NCBI GenBank assembly: GCA_019973155.2
Contig: BPQB01000132.1
Coordinates: 1-52,218 of the forward strand
DNA length: 52,218 nt
Direction: 5' to 3'
From: Phanerochaete sordida
Lineage: Eukaryota; Basidiomycota; Agaricomycetes; Polyporales; Phanerochaetaceae
The notes below the pieces were generated by a model, which was given only the letters and a program-made list of their open reading frames with translations, was not told the DNA's origin and made no database searches. Positions 35,460-45,656 of the stretch are shown in pieces (the stretch's first letter is position 1; each line of letters opens with the position of its first letter). The translations under genes were made by a program, and so were the position numbers.

Positions 35460-35735
35460 ATGCAGCAGCAGAGCTCGCGTGCCGCAAAGGAATCAGAGGA
35501 CGAAGCCAGTCGGCGGTGGGAGGCTGGCCGCTCGAGCAGTACGAACTGGGTCGGCACACGCCACGTGGTCCCGCTTTCGCCCTTAATGGGCGTCTACACC
35601 CCAGTCGCGTTCCTCGACGAGCGGCCATCGCCCGACGCACAAGAGTCTCAGCCCGACCCCAAGACTCCGCAGCGAGGCCACGCGCCAATGCCTATCTCAT
35701 TCCCTGCGTCTGCCATCCCTCGGGTTGATACATAG
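35460..35735 (+). CDS. Possible small protein, 91 aa
   Basis: A single exon with an ATG 86 bp from the divergent DUF1748 start. The composition is not simply GC-driven: SSSTNWVGTRHVVPLSPLMGVYTPVAFLDE is a mixed, foldable stretch between charged or Pro-rich ends. No family recognised. Overlapping minus-strand frames exist (35383-35688), so it could be chance. Confidence 0.4.
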   Translation: MQQQSSRAAKESEDEASRRWEAGRSSSTNWVGTRHVVPLSPLMGVYTPVAFLDERPSPDAQESQPDPKTPQRGHAPMPISFPASAIPRVDT

Positions 35736-35965
35736 GTCCTGGCCGAACCCTCACGAACGCCAGGGCTGATCCACAGCAGCTGCATCTAGCCAGTCGAGCT
35801 CCGATTCGAGACCCCCTGACCACGCTCTCCACGTTCAGGCTGCGCTCAGGCCTCACGACGAGGTCGTGCCGACCCTTCCCAGAAACACACAACGGTTCCC
35901 TGCCCGTCACGTAACACGCATCTAATTGCACCGCCAGCTCACTTCCCTGAAAGTTTCCGAGACAA

Positions 35966-35970
35966 TATAA
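35966..35970 (+). promoter_or_regulatory. TATA-like box before sulfite oxidase
   Basis: TATAA about 45-50 bp upstream of the first ATG of the sulfite oxidase gene. Confidence 0.35.
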
Positions 35971-36015
35971 CGGGGCCCCGGCGCCGCTGGTAGCCCGCAC
36001 GCCCTCCCCGCAACG

Positions 36016-37276
36016 ATGATGGCCATGGACTACTCACAGGAGGTGCCGCACTCCGAGCTGTTGCTCGTCCGCAGCACCGAGCCCTTCAACGCAGAACCCC
36101 TCGCGGCGGCCCTCGTGCAGTTCGCCATAACGCCCGACGACCTCGTGTACTGCAGGAACCACGGCCCGGTCCTCGACCTCGACCGCGACGCCTACACCAT
36201 CGCGGTCGAGGGCGGGCCGTCAGGGCCAGTGCGCTACTCGATGGCGGACCTGGAGGCGCGGTTCACGAAGTACGAGGTCGTGGCTGCTTTGCAGGTACGG
36301 TGATGTTATTATGCCTTCGCGACGTCGAGCGTTGACATCTTGAGTAGTGTGCAGGCAACCGAAGGAAGGAGATGGACCAAGTGAAGAAGGTCAACGGGAT
36401 CCTCTGGGACGACGGCGTCATCTGCAATGCGAAGTGGGGCGGTGTTCGGCTGCGCGACGTGTTGCTCGATGCCGGCGTCGAACTCGAAGGCAACGCACAC
36501 GTCCAGTTCTCCTCGCATGTGACACCATGCCAGGATGACGTGGACTACGGCGCGTCCATTCCTCTGGAGAAGGTTATGGACGAGGATGGTGATGTTCTGC
36601 TTGCATGGGAGGTAAGTTAATCCCCTCAGTTTACACTTTCATTTCCGTGACATGATTCTACTCAGATGAATGGTGAATACATGTCACCAGACCGCGGTGC
36701 ACCCTTGCGTCTAGTCGTTCCAGGCTATTGCGGTGCACGCTGGGTGAAGTGGATCGATTCCATACGGCTATCACCAGACGAGTCGCCAAATTACTACCAG
36801 GCACGCGACTACAGGATTCTACCACCAGAAGTACGCATCAGCCTCGTTTGTAAACACAGACACGCACTGACGCACACACACAGATCGAAACGAAAGCCCA
36901 GGCCGCGCCGGTCTGGTCGAAATACCCCTCCATCAACTCCCTCGCCTTCAACTCCGTCGTCGCGAGCGCGACGCTGCGGCCGGCGCCCGCAGGCAACGTG
37001 CTCGTCGTGCAGGGCTACGCCTCGCAGCACATCGACGCGCGCATCGTCGCGGTCGAGCTCTCCGTCGACGCCGGCGCGACGTGGCAGCCCGCACGCATCA
37101 CGTACCAGGAGGGGCGCTGGAGCTGGACGCTCTGGGAGGCGGAGCTGCCCGGCGTCGCGGAGCACGGCACGGTGTACAGCCGCGCGGTCGACGAGCGTGG
37201 GAACATGCAGCAGCGGGAGTGCAAGTGGAACTTGCGTGGAGTTGCGTTCAATCCGTGGGGAGTCAAGCGGTGGTAG
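36016..37276 (+). CDS. Sulfite oxidase (molybdopterin), no heme domain
   Basis: Four exons: 36016-36294, 36348-36611, 36666-36830, 36884-37276; 366 aa. Oxidises sulfite to sulfate at a Mo-pterin centre. Seen: YCRNHGP near the start, the catalytic cysteine in CAGNRRKEM (residue 94, first codon of exon 2), [37 protein letters not shown], the [15 protein letters not shown] core, and a C-terminal dimerisation (Ig-like) domain with [14 protein letters not shown] and [10 protein letters not shown]. There is no cytochrome b5 domain, so it resembles plant-type sulfite oxidase, which uses oxygen and is peroxisomal; here the C-terminus is VKRW, not a PTS1. Start Mets at 36016, 36019 or 36025 are equally possible. 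Confidence 0.95.
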
Positions 37277-38173
37277 CTGGCGGTGGCAGGTTGCGTTTCC
37301 TGCGGTTCCGTCTCCGTCGGGCGGGAGCTCTGCGGTGGACATTGGTGCTTACATACCTGGATCATCTAGTTTTCCGTTTTCCTCGGACGTACTTTCGTCT
37401 CACCTTCACTACGGAGACGTGTATATTAGCTTGGCCTTAATCGGGCCTTGAAGCTTGAAGACAGCTTCTTTTCAGTATCCTCCAGAGTCGCAAGACCAGC
37501 GATAGGCGCACGCTTGGAGTGTGGCGAGGGAAGACTGATGAAAAGCCAGGAGCTGTGGTAGGTGTATGTGCTGTCCATGAGTGAACTGATCGTGTTTTGA
37601 AGTCTAGAAAGGCGTTATGTGGGTCGATGGAGGAAGAGAGGAGAAGAGGATATCGTTCGCGGGGCCTCGCTGGTCCTCGCCAAAACATCTTCGAACATGG
37701 GCGACTTAGGGGCAGGCGGGGAAGCAATGGGTCAACCGTCATGTCTTTTGCGTCACATCGGCCGATGTCCAGTGTCAATGAGCTAACGGCGCAGTGGGAG
37801 AAGCGTGGTCGAAGCCGTCTCTCGGCGTGTGGACCAGCCACGTCCACCAAATGTGCAGTTGAATTTTGTCCTGCAGCCCTTGTGGGCTATTCGGGGCAGC
37901 GAATATAGTTCTCGTGAATCAGACCTTTCTTTCGATAGTACGCACGTCTGGGGTCAGCCCCCACGCGGACCAGCCGCGGACGGTCAAGCACTCGAGGATC
38001 GGACGTGCGGGGAGCCGTCGTCCAATCAGAGCGCGTGCGCTCATCTTTCTGGTAAGGAGCATTATCTGATAAGATGCGTCCATTATCCACCGAGCGCCCG
38101 CTGCCGGTCTCTTGCGTCCGCTCCGCGAGCACAGGCACCATCCAGCCGCAGGCCATGCCGCTAGCAGAGTGCA
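37277..38173. other. Intergenic, no gene recognised
   Basis: About 0.9 kb. The ORF pair 37437-37850 (minus) and 37597-37908 (plus) overlap on opposite strands without domains. I see no gene. Confidence 0.4.
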
Positions 38174-38179
38174 TATAAG
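38174..38179 (+). promoter_or_regulatory. TATA box of the AIFM2-like gene
   Basis: TATAAG about 50 bp upstream of the start codon at 38228. Confidence 0.5.
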
Positions 38180-38227
38180 AGGCCCAAACGTCGGCCGATG
38201 TAGGTCAGCATCCTCTACCCTCGAAAC

Positions 38228-40005
38228 ATGAGTCTAAAGGCACCATTGACTAGAACCGTTGCCGTGCTCGGTGGTTCATATGGAGGTGCTGTACAGCAGC
38301 GATGCGCAGAGAGCATACTACTCACTGTGATCTTCCTTTAGGCTCTGCCGTGGCACAAACTCTCGCTCACGGGCTGCCCGAGAACTGGAGGGTAGTCGTC
38401 GTCGACCGCAACAGGTTTGTCTCTACACTGAACTCTGGTGCTGCACCTAATATGGCCGTGTTCACTGTAGCCATATGAACCGTCAGTGTTCAAAGTCTGT
38501 CAGGGAGGGCATTGCACCATTTCTTACTGTCCAACAGATCTGTATGTTTTCCCACGGTACACTGTGATACCTGGCCATGAACACAAAGCCTGTACGTAGA
38601 CGGACTTACTGAACTCGCTAAGCCTGCGATTTATTCCCACTCCCACAGTCATTCCTTACAATCGCATCTTCCACAAGATGGATCAGGCCGGTTCGCTCAT
38701 CGCCCCGAAGAGCAATCGCCACCTCGTGGTGCACGCCACCGTCAAGGACATTCAGGCACACTCACTGACGCTGTCGAGGGCCGTGCCCGAGGTGGGCATC
38801 GCGGAACCGAAGCTAGCCTTTGACTACCTCGTGTATGCGCTAGGCTCCCACCCGCCGGAGCCAATCGACCTCTGGGGCCCGATCAACCTTGGCGCCGCGC
38901 CATACAACGGGACCAAGCCCGGCGGCATGGACTGGATCCAGCGTGCTCAGAAGCGCATCGAAGATGCTCCAAGCATCCTGGTGGTTGGCGGCGGCGCCCT
39001 GGGAATCCGTATGCTCCTACCGTGTGTCCTGCATGCAGTAGCTGACCGTCGCCGCAGAGTACGCGACCGACATTGCGGATGCTTATCCAGATAAGCCTGT
39101 GGCGCTACTCCATTCACGCGAGCAGCTGCTTCCGAAGTTCGACCAGCGTATGCATGATAAGAGTGCGTATAGTGCACATACCATCCGTCGCAATAGCCTG
39201 ACACGGTTCTCGGTAGTCCTAGCCCGCATGAAGGAGCTCGGGGTCAATCTCGTCCTCGGCGAGCGGCTAGACCTGTCCTCGGTCCCGCCGAGCGCGCTCA
39301 CCACCACGAAGGAGCATGTGCTCCGCACGCTGTCGGGGCGCGAGATCCCTGCCGGCCTGGTGGTACGTCTCTCTCCCCGCCGTCCCCCACGGCCCATTCT
39401 CACAGGCGCCCCCAGCTCCTATGCACGGGCCAACGCCCGAACACCGAGCTCCTGCGCGGTGTCGCGCCCGAGTCGATCATCGCAGACGGCCCGAAGAAGG
39501 GCCAGGTGCTCGTGTCGCGCGCGATGCAGCTCGCGGAGCGCTCGACGAAGGAGTGCTGCCCCGACGGCGTGCACGCGCTGCACCCGCACATGTTTGTCAT
39601 CGGCGATGCCGCGGACGCGTTCGGCGCGAGCAAGCTCGGGTACTTCGCATACAGCCAGGTATGTCGCGCGCGCGCGGTCCGCAGGGGTGGTCCTGACTGT
39701 GCTCGACAGGGCTTCGTCGCAGCGAACAATATCCTGAAGCTTATCCAACGGCAGGAGGGCCATCCGACGGACGAGACCCTCGAGTCGTATGAACCTTTGC
39801 CGCCCGGTATCAAACTCTCTGTCGGCCTGGTATGTTGCAATCTTACGCAGTCTTTGGAAATGCAATGTCTTGCTGACTATGCGTGAAGACCAAAGCGGTG
39901 TATCAGCTGAACGGCGAGATTGGTGAGATGACGGAGCAGCCCGTGGATTGGGATGCTGCCTTCATGTGGCGGATTTACGGCCACCCAGACGTCTCTAGAG
40001 ATTAA
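38228..40005 (+). CDS. AIFM2/FSP1-like FAD-NAD(P)H oxidoreductase
   Basis: Ten exons: 38228-38285, 38342-38414, 38471-38481, 38538-38591, 38649-39008, 39058-39162, 39217-39362, 39416-39658, 39710-39829, 39889-40005; 428 aa. A two-dinucleotide-fold flavoprotein of the AMID/FSP1 group, which in animals reduces quinones at membranes. FAD fold AVLGGSYGGSAVAQTLA with VVVVDRN, then HLYVFPR and PGHEHKAFIPY; NAD(P)H fold VVGGGALGIQYATDIA with LLHSRE; and HMFVIGDAADAFGASKLGY for FAD ribityl binding. Exon 3 is only 11 bp, yet it is needed to give HMNHLYVFPR. No signal peptide; myristoylation is not evident (MSLKAP). The physiological substrate is unknown in fungi. Confidence 0.92.
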
Positions 40006-41305
40006 GGGATCCTCGCAGCTCATATTGGCTTATTTAGTTAGGAAGTAAGTCCGTTTTCCAAGCTTGGTCCACACACGATCTGATGATATGGTTGTCCAGT
40101 ATCTATCGTACGCTCCTCTGGCAGTCTCTGGAAAGTCTACTTTGTGGATTAGGCAAATAGACACGATTCCAGATACCTCTTCGCGACGAAGCAACGAAGG
40201 CGAGCACGGCTGCTCTTGCTCGGGACCCTATCCCTGGACGACCATCTTCACCAAATTTTCTCACAAGAGCCTGGAATACATGAGGCGCCCACATGGCTCG
40301 TGGAACGCCCGAGGCTGAGTTCGGAGTCTCACGACCCGGCTGATCGTGCGTTGATCCTAGGTCACTCCTCCAACACAAGAACGCGTGTACCGCGCGGTCG
40401 ACTATCACGACGACCATGATGTCGATAGCAACGGCATACCAGTACTTTCTGTCCTGCTCGAGGCCCTCGGATGCGCGCCGCACTGCCCTGAGCTTCGTTG
40501 CTATTCGTGGATAGCTCTGGTAGCTTGTCAGTGCAGCTCTGCTAGAAGCACTCTTATCGTAGGTGGTAGCATGTGGTTTCGTCATTGCGGTCGTTCGACC
40601 AAAGAATCTCCGCCGTTTACCCTCGATGTGAGTCTCAGAATTGCCTCCAAACCGCATTGCTGCTCTGACTCGATGCATCGTAGACAGCGTCCCGTGTTCT
40701 TGACAGACCTGATAAATGCGCCCTGCGCCGCGTGCTGCGCTGTACCGCACGACGCGCCACCACGAGGTTCATTTGTGCTTGTCGCGACCGGGAAGGCTGC
40801 CCAATAAAACGCTGCAGCGCGCTCCGGCACACACATGACGCACGAAAGAAGTACGTATATCAATGCTGCAACAGTGTTTGCTTCGCTGCCTCACGGTCGC
40901 TCACCAGGTTTAGCTCATGTCCGCGCTGTCCTCTGGCGGCTGACGCTGGGCCAGGCCGGGACCGCCGAAGCACCTCGTGCGGCCGTCCGTGCTCGACCAT
41001 CACCAGGTTTCGCCTTGCATGCTCCACCCCAGCCCTGTCGCGCTGCTGCACCCTCTACGCGCGCAGCCGACCACGGCGCACGCGGTGCCGCCTTCAAATT
41101 CACGCATTGCGCTCCTGATCTCGTCAAAATCACGGTCCTGAGTCAGGGGCGCGCGCGGCGGGAGCAGGTGCCGCACATTCCTTCGCTGCACGGTGCCGCG
41201 CGCGGAGATCAGGCGTAATTGGACGCGTGCCATGCCTTCGCGCGCGTGTGCGCGATAGGCAGCGTCCATCGAAGCCTGCGCCAGCGCGCGTGCCCCGCGG
41301 GCAGG
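40006..41305. other. Intergenic, no gene recognised
   Basis: About 1.3 kb. The largest open frame (40103-40750 minus) has no domain and is opposed by frames on the other strand. It includes the chitinase promoter at the right end. Confidence 0.4.
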
Positions 41306-41312
41306 GATAAAA
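41306..41312 (+). promoter_or_regulatory. TATA-like box of the chitinase gene
   Basis: GATAAAAGG-type box about 70-75 bp upstream of the chitinase start codon. Confidence 0.5.
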
Positions 41313-41380
41313 GGCTCGTCGCCCGTGCATTTGGTGCTGCGTCGGCTCGCCCCCTGCCTCCTCTGGACACCTCTAGGACC

Positions 41381-43375
41381 ATGGTTGCTCCTTGCCTCCG
41401 CTCGCTCGCCGGCATCGCCGGCGTGCTGTTGTCTTTCGCGGCTCAACGCGCCTTCGCGTTCGATACCACGCGGAACGACAACGTACGTCTTCCCCGTCTG
41501 CGGATATTACTTTCGTATTAACGCTTCTTTCATGTAGGTCGTCGCGTACGTGGCTTCGTAGACGCGATTCGGCGCGCATGTATGCTCACCTCCATTGTCT
41601 AGCTACTGGGGCCAAAACTCGTACGGCGCGACGCACAGCGACCAGGCCAACTGGCAACAGCCCATCGACCACTACTGCCAGGTAACGTGACCCCTTCCGT
41701 TGCCCTGCAGCGCCTCGCTGACCGCGCCTCCGCAGGACAACTCAATCGACGTGCTCCCCATCGCGTTCTTGAACGTGTAAGTCAAGTTTCCACGCGCCTC
41801 GCGGCGGTCTGGGCCCAGCTGATCCGAAATCAGCTTCTTCGGAGCTGGCGGGCTGCCCTCCATCGACCTCGCCAACGTGCGTCTCCCCTTCCATCTCGCG
41901 TCGCCCGCGTGATGCTGACGCGTCGTGCAGACCTGCAACGTCAACGACGACGCCGTGTTCGCCGGCTCGCAGCTGCCCAACTGCCAGTTCCTCGCGTCGG
42001 CCATCCAGACGTGCCAGTCCAAGGGCAAGATCGTCACCATCTCCCTCGGAGGCGCGACTGGTGCCGCAGGCTTCACGTCGGACGCCCAGGCATCGCAGTT
42101 CGCGAACACCATCTGGAACCTCTTCCTCGGGGGCTCCAGCTCGACGCGTCCCTTTGGCAGCGCGGTCCTTGATGGGTACATACTCTGCCCCGGGTGTCAA
42201 TGCTAGTCTGGCTGACGGCGGGACAGCGTCGACCTCGACATTGAGGGCGGCTCCACGCAATACTTCACGACCTTCGTCACCACGCTCCGCTCTCTCATGA
42301 ACGCCGGCAGCAAGAAGTACTTCATCACGGGCGCTCCCCAGTGTCCCTTCCCGGATGCATACCTCGGAAGGTACGCTTCGTTGTGCCTGAACCCCGGGTA
42401 CACCGCTGACCTCTCGTCTTCCATCAGCGTCATCAACTCGGTAGGCTTCGACGCCGTCTACGTGCAGTTCTACAACAACTACTGCGGCGTGAACAACTTC
42501 AACAACCCGAACGACTGGAACTTCGCCACATGGTCGGTGCACGGTCTAAGGGGTACATGCTGCACGTGCTGACGCCGACGCAGGGACAACTGGGCAAAGA
42601 CGACTTCGCCAAACAAGGCCGTCAAGGTCTTCATCGGCGTGCCCGCCTCGTCGACCGCCGCAGGCAGCGGCTACGTCGACATCGGCACACTCACAGGCAT
42701 CATCCAGCAGACGAAGGCGACCTACTCGTCATTCGGCGGCGTCATGTTCTGGGACGCGAGCCAGGCATACGGTGCGCCGTCTCTCTCGTCGTCTCCTCAA
42801 CGTACTGACGCGCAGTCCAGCAAACGGCCGCTTCGACGCGGCCGTCAAGTCCGCGCTCGGCGGCGGCTCGAGCGCGCCCCCGCCGCCGACCACGATCACA
42901 TCGCACTCGTCAACGACTACGACTTCGAGCGCGCCCCACACGAGCAGCAGCACCGCGCCACCTCCGCCAGTCACGGGTGGTAGCTGCGCGGGCGTCAACG
43001 CTTGGGTGAACAACGTTGCCGTAAGTCTGCTCTCTGGTCTCACGAACACGTCCCAAGCTGATCATGCCCCATCTCTAGTACAACGGCGGCGACGAGGCCG
43101 TGTACGGCGGACATCTGTGGACCGCCAAGTGGTGGAGCTACGGCGACACGCCCGGAGGTGCGTCCTCCCTCTCTTCACCGCGACATGGTGCTGATGCGGC
43201 CGCAGGCGCCGCGGGCGACTGGCAGGACGACGGCGCGTGCACGTCGAACGGGCCGCTCAAGGCGGGACAGTACGTCACGGCGCACTACGAGCACAAGGAG
43301 GTGCCCACGAAGGTCCCCGTCGAGACTCCCGCGGGCGTGCCGCACCGCAAGAACTCGCGCGTGTACGCGTTCTGA
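41381..43375 (+). CDS. Secreted GH18 chitinase with C-terminal CBM5/12
   Basis: Twelve exons: 41381-41482, 41538-41545, 41603-41681, 41736-41776, 41834-41876, 41931-42175, 42227-42370, 42428-42532, 42584-42771, 42821-43020, 43079-43157, 43206-43375; 467 aa. Signal peptide (SLAGIAGVLLSFAAQRAFA), then a class III/plant-type GH18 barrel: AYWGQNSYGA, VTISLGGATGA, catalytic DGVDLDIEGG (acid Glu at about residue 179), FDAVYVQFYNNYC and FGGVMFWDASQAY. A Ser/Thr/Pro linker (about 345-372) leads to a carbohydrate-binding module, CAGVNAWVNNVAYNGGDEAVYGGHLWTAKWW. Exon 2 is 8 bp. Likely role: hyphal wall remodelling, autolysis or use of fungal chitin. Convergent with the hydrophobin-like gene. Confidence 0.96.
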
Positions 43376-43624
43376 GCGGGCGTGACGGCAGGACTCGGTT
43401 TCTTGGTGGGCACAAAATGTGTATTTTAGCTGCTATGGGTCGCTATGCGGCTGAATCAGGCTTAGAGGCTTGGTGCTTTAGGGGTTGTGGTAGAATAAGA
43501 ATCCAGTCGAATATTATATGCTGCTGCGTCCCTGCCGCCGTCTGGTCACCACGCGCGTGTCTGTAGAGCCAGGATGATAAGCGCACCATCACGCCCAAAT
43601 AACGCGAACAGACGCACCTCGCAG

Positions 43625-43954
43625 CTACATATCACAGCACACCGCATGGTGCACGCTGTCCTTCGTGCCGACGGGCTCGCAGCTGAGGCCGACGGGGTGG
43701 CGCGGCTCGCCGGCGCACACGGTCGAGAGCACGAGCAGCGGCATGAGCCCGCGTCCTGCCTCCTGGTTCGGCGCGACCTGCACCCACTCTTGTCAGTCTG
43801 CACGCGAGGACGCGAGCAGAGAAAAGGGACGCACCGCGCCGACTGCCTGCGCGCAGCACGGATTCTGGAGCGTGTCCGCGCACTGCGTGGACGTGAGGTT
43901 CGCAAGGGCTGCCGCGGGCAGCGCCAGGCCAAGTAGAGTATAGTGGGTGTGCAT
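43625..43954 (-). CDS. Divergent hydrophobin-like cysteine-rich secreted protein
   Basis: Two exons: 43954-43835 and 43777-43625; 90 aa. A signal peptide (MHTHYTLLGLALPAAALA) precedes cysteines CADTLQNPCC, TVC, GLSCEP and AVCC. The C-x7-CC start and the GLSCEPVG...VCC end resemble class I hydrophobins, but Cys5 is shifted (the isolated TVC lies earlier) and the last Cys (GC-P) is absent because TAG follows VCCDM. A strong donor (GAG|GTGCGT) lies just after this stop, so the stop may have truncated an older last exon, or I have mis-spliced. It could also be an unrelated effector-like small secreted protein. Confidence 0.6.
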
Positions 43955-44617
43955 CGTAGATGTATGTGGGAGGGTGGGTGCCCGCCCCGCGAGGTGAGTG
44001 TGGCGGAGGAGGATGACAGTGGCGTGGCGGACTGCCGCTTAGGGCATCCCGCGCGGGGCGTCATCCTCTCGGAGGGATGCCTGGAAAAGGCAGCGCTCTT
44101 GGAGTACAAGATAGACTGGGCAGCTTGAAGAGACATACCATGTATACCTCATGCCTCAATCTGCAACTGGACCGAATTTTGCGGGTTCCTCTTGTGGGTC
44201 TGATCGTTGACGACTCGTGGTGCTGACGAGACAGGCACATGAGCACAGTGGTGGAGGTTCAACTTCGCTAGGATCTGCAGCTGTGGGAACCCCTTGGAGA
44301 GACGTACATAAGAATATTCTAGCATGTCGTCAGCGAGTAACTGCCGATGTCGCCGGACCAGAGGCTGCAAGTGACCCATAGTACGCTTCGGGCAAGGACA
44401 CCCGAGCACCCGCGTACCACCGGACGCACGTGACCTTGGCAGGATCTCATGCAGTAGTACACATTCATGCACGATTACCTCTGTGCTTCAGGACTCACAT
44501 GCGAACGACAGAATGTGAGAGTAACAGGAAATCACGGATTTATTCATACTCGAAATTCGTCGAGTCTCCCCACTGCTCGCTTTTGTCCCCCTCGATTGAC
44601 CTCTCCAATGTCCCGTC
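43955..44617. other. Intergenic, no gene recognised
   Basis: About 660 bp. Promoter of the hydrophobin-like gene plus the 3' flank of the G1 peptidase. No TATA box is evident upstream of 43954. Confidence 0.4.
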
Positions 44618-45563
44618 CTAGATGTAAGAGACGGTGACACTCGAACCGCCGATCGACGTGCTGGTGAGCTGCTGGTTCTGGTAAATGTCGATGACGGTAG
44701 CGCCGCTGGGGCCGACGGTGCTTCCACCGTTCTTCGTCGCGGACGCGCTGTTGAAGGTGACGGTGCCGAAGTTGGCGAACGGCACCATCCCGCCGTTCTC
44801 CTCGAAGTCCTCGACGATCCACTCTGCGTCCTGCTGGCACAGCGCGTGCGCGTTGCCGATGTTGGCGATGACCTCCACCCCGGTGTTCTGGTTCCAGATC
44901 GACGCGACGCCCTGGTTCGCGGAGCTGGCGGTGACGGTGGCAGTGATCGTGTCGCCCGCGCGGATCACGAATCCAGAGAAGTCGGAGGCAGCGTCCGGGA
45001 ACCACTCGAACCAGGCTGCACGAGAAAGGGCCAGCGTCAGCACACACGCGGAGTCTGGGCGAGGGAAGGGCGGCGCACCGTCGTAGGACACAGCGCCGTT
45101 CTGGATCGTGAAGTCGACGCCGGTCTGCAAGATCGCGCTGCCGCAGGTGTCGCCGTCGATGCCGACCCAGGCCGACGCGGATGCCCAGCCGGCGGTGTCT
45201 CCCGAAGGCTCGCTCGGCACAGGGACGGTAAACGTGCCCGTCACGCCGGTCCAGGTGCCCTGTCGGAGATTGCGGGTTAGCAGGCCGAGGATATCGAGAC
45301 CAAGAAATGCGACGTACGGCGCCTTCGCTGAGGACTGCGCCGCCCCAGTTCGAGCTGTACTCGTCGTGGGTCGCGTTCGAGATCTTGGGGCGCGACGAGA
45401 ACTTCGCGCGCGGCGCAGTGCTGGCGTCGAACGTGACGACTTCGGGGTGCAGCGCGCTACTGGCGCGACGCGCGGTCCGGGCGTTCAGACGCTCCCTCGC
45501 AGTGGGGAACGCGTACGCAGCCGTCGCGATGAGACTTCCGACTAGGACGTTGGAGAAAAGCAT
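44618..45563 (-). CDS. Glutamic endopeptidase, peptidase family G1 (eqolisin)
   Basis: Three exons: 45563-45318, 45259-45079, 45015-44618; 274 aa. A secreted acid protease of a fungal-dominated family. Signal peptide (VLVGSLIATAAYA), a basic propeptide (RERLNARTARR), then the mature domain: YSSNWGGAVL, GTWTGVTGTFTVP, WVGIDGDTCGSAILQTGVDF (catalytic Gln expected in LQTG, about residue 127), WFEWFPDAA, ISIWNQ-like strands and AEWIVEDF (catalytic Glu about residue 211). The C-terminus ends on the beta-sandwich strand VTVSYI. The length is normal for G1. The start at 45563 fits the signal peptide; an in-frame ATG at 45614 would bury it. Confidence 0.95.
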
Positions 45564-45618
45564 TGCGCTAGCTGAGGGAGAGAGGTAGCGAGGCCGAATG
45601 GTCAAGAGAGGCAAAGGA

Positions 45619-45636
45619 CCTGGGGGTACCCCCAGG
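45619..45636. repeat. Perfect 18-bp palindrome upstream of the G1 peptidase
   Basis: CCTGGGGGTACCCCCAGG, perfectly self-complementary, about 56-73 bp upstream of the start codon and just downstream of the TATA-like box. It could be a dimeric-regulator site or a 5' leader hairpin. Confidence 0.6.
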
Positions 45637-45646
45637 TGGCTTAGGG

Positions 45647-45654
45647 ATATTTAT
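45647..45654 (-). promoter_or_regulatory. TATA-like box of the G1 peptidase
   Basis: ATAAATAT on the minus strand, about 85-90 bp upstream of the start codon, the same spacing as in the hydrophobin promoters. Confidence 0.5.
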
Positions 45655-45656
45655 GC

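Noticed and set aside
40103..40750. 215-codon minus-strand ORF
   Set aside because: No domain, no splice extension, and opposed by plus-strand frames over its length.
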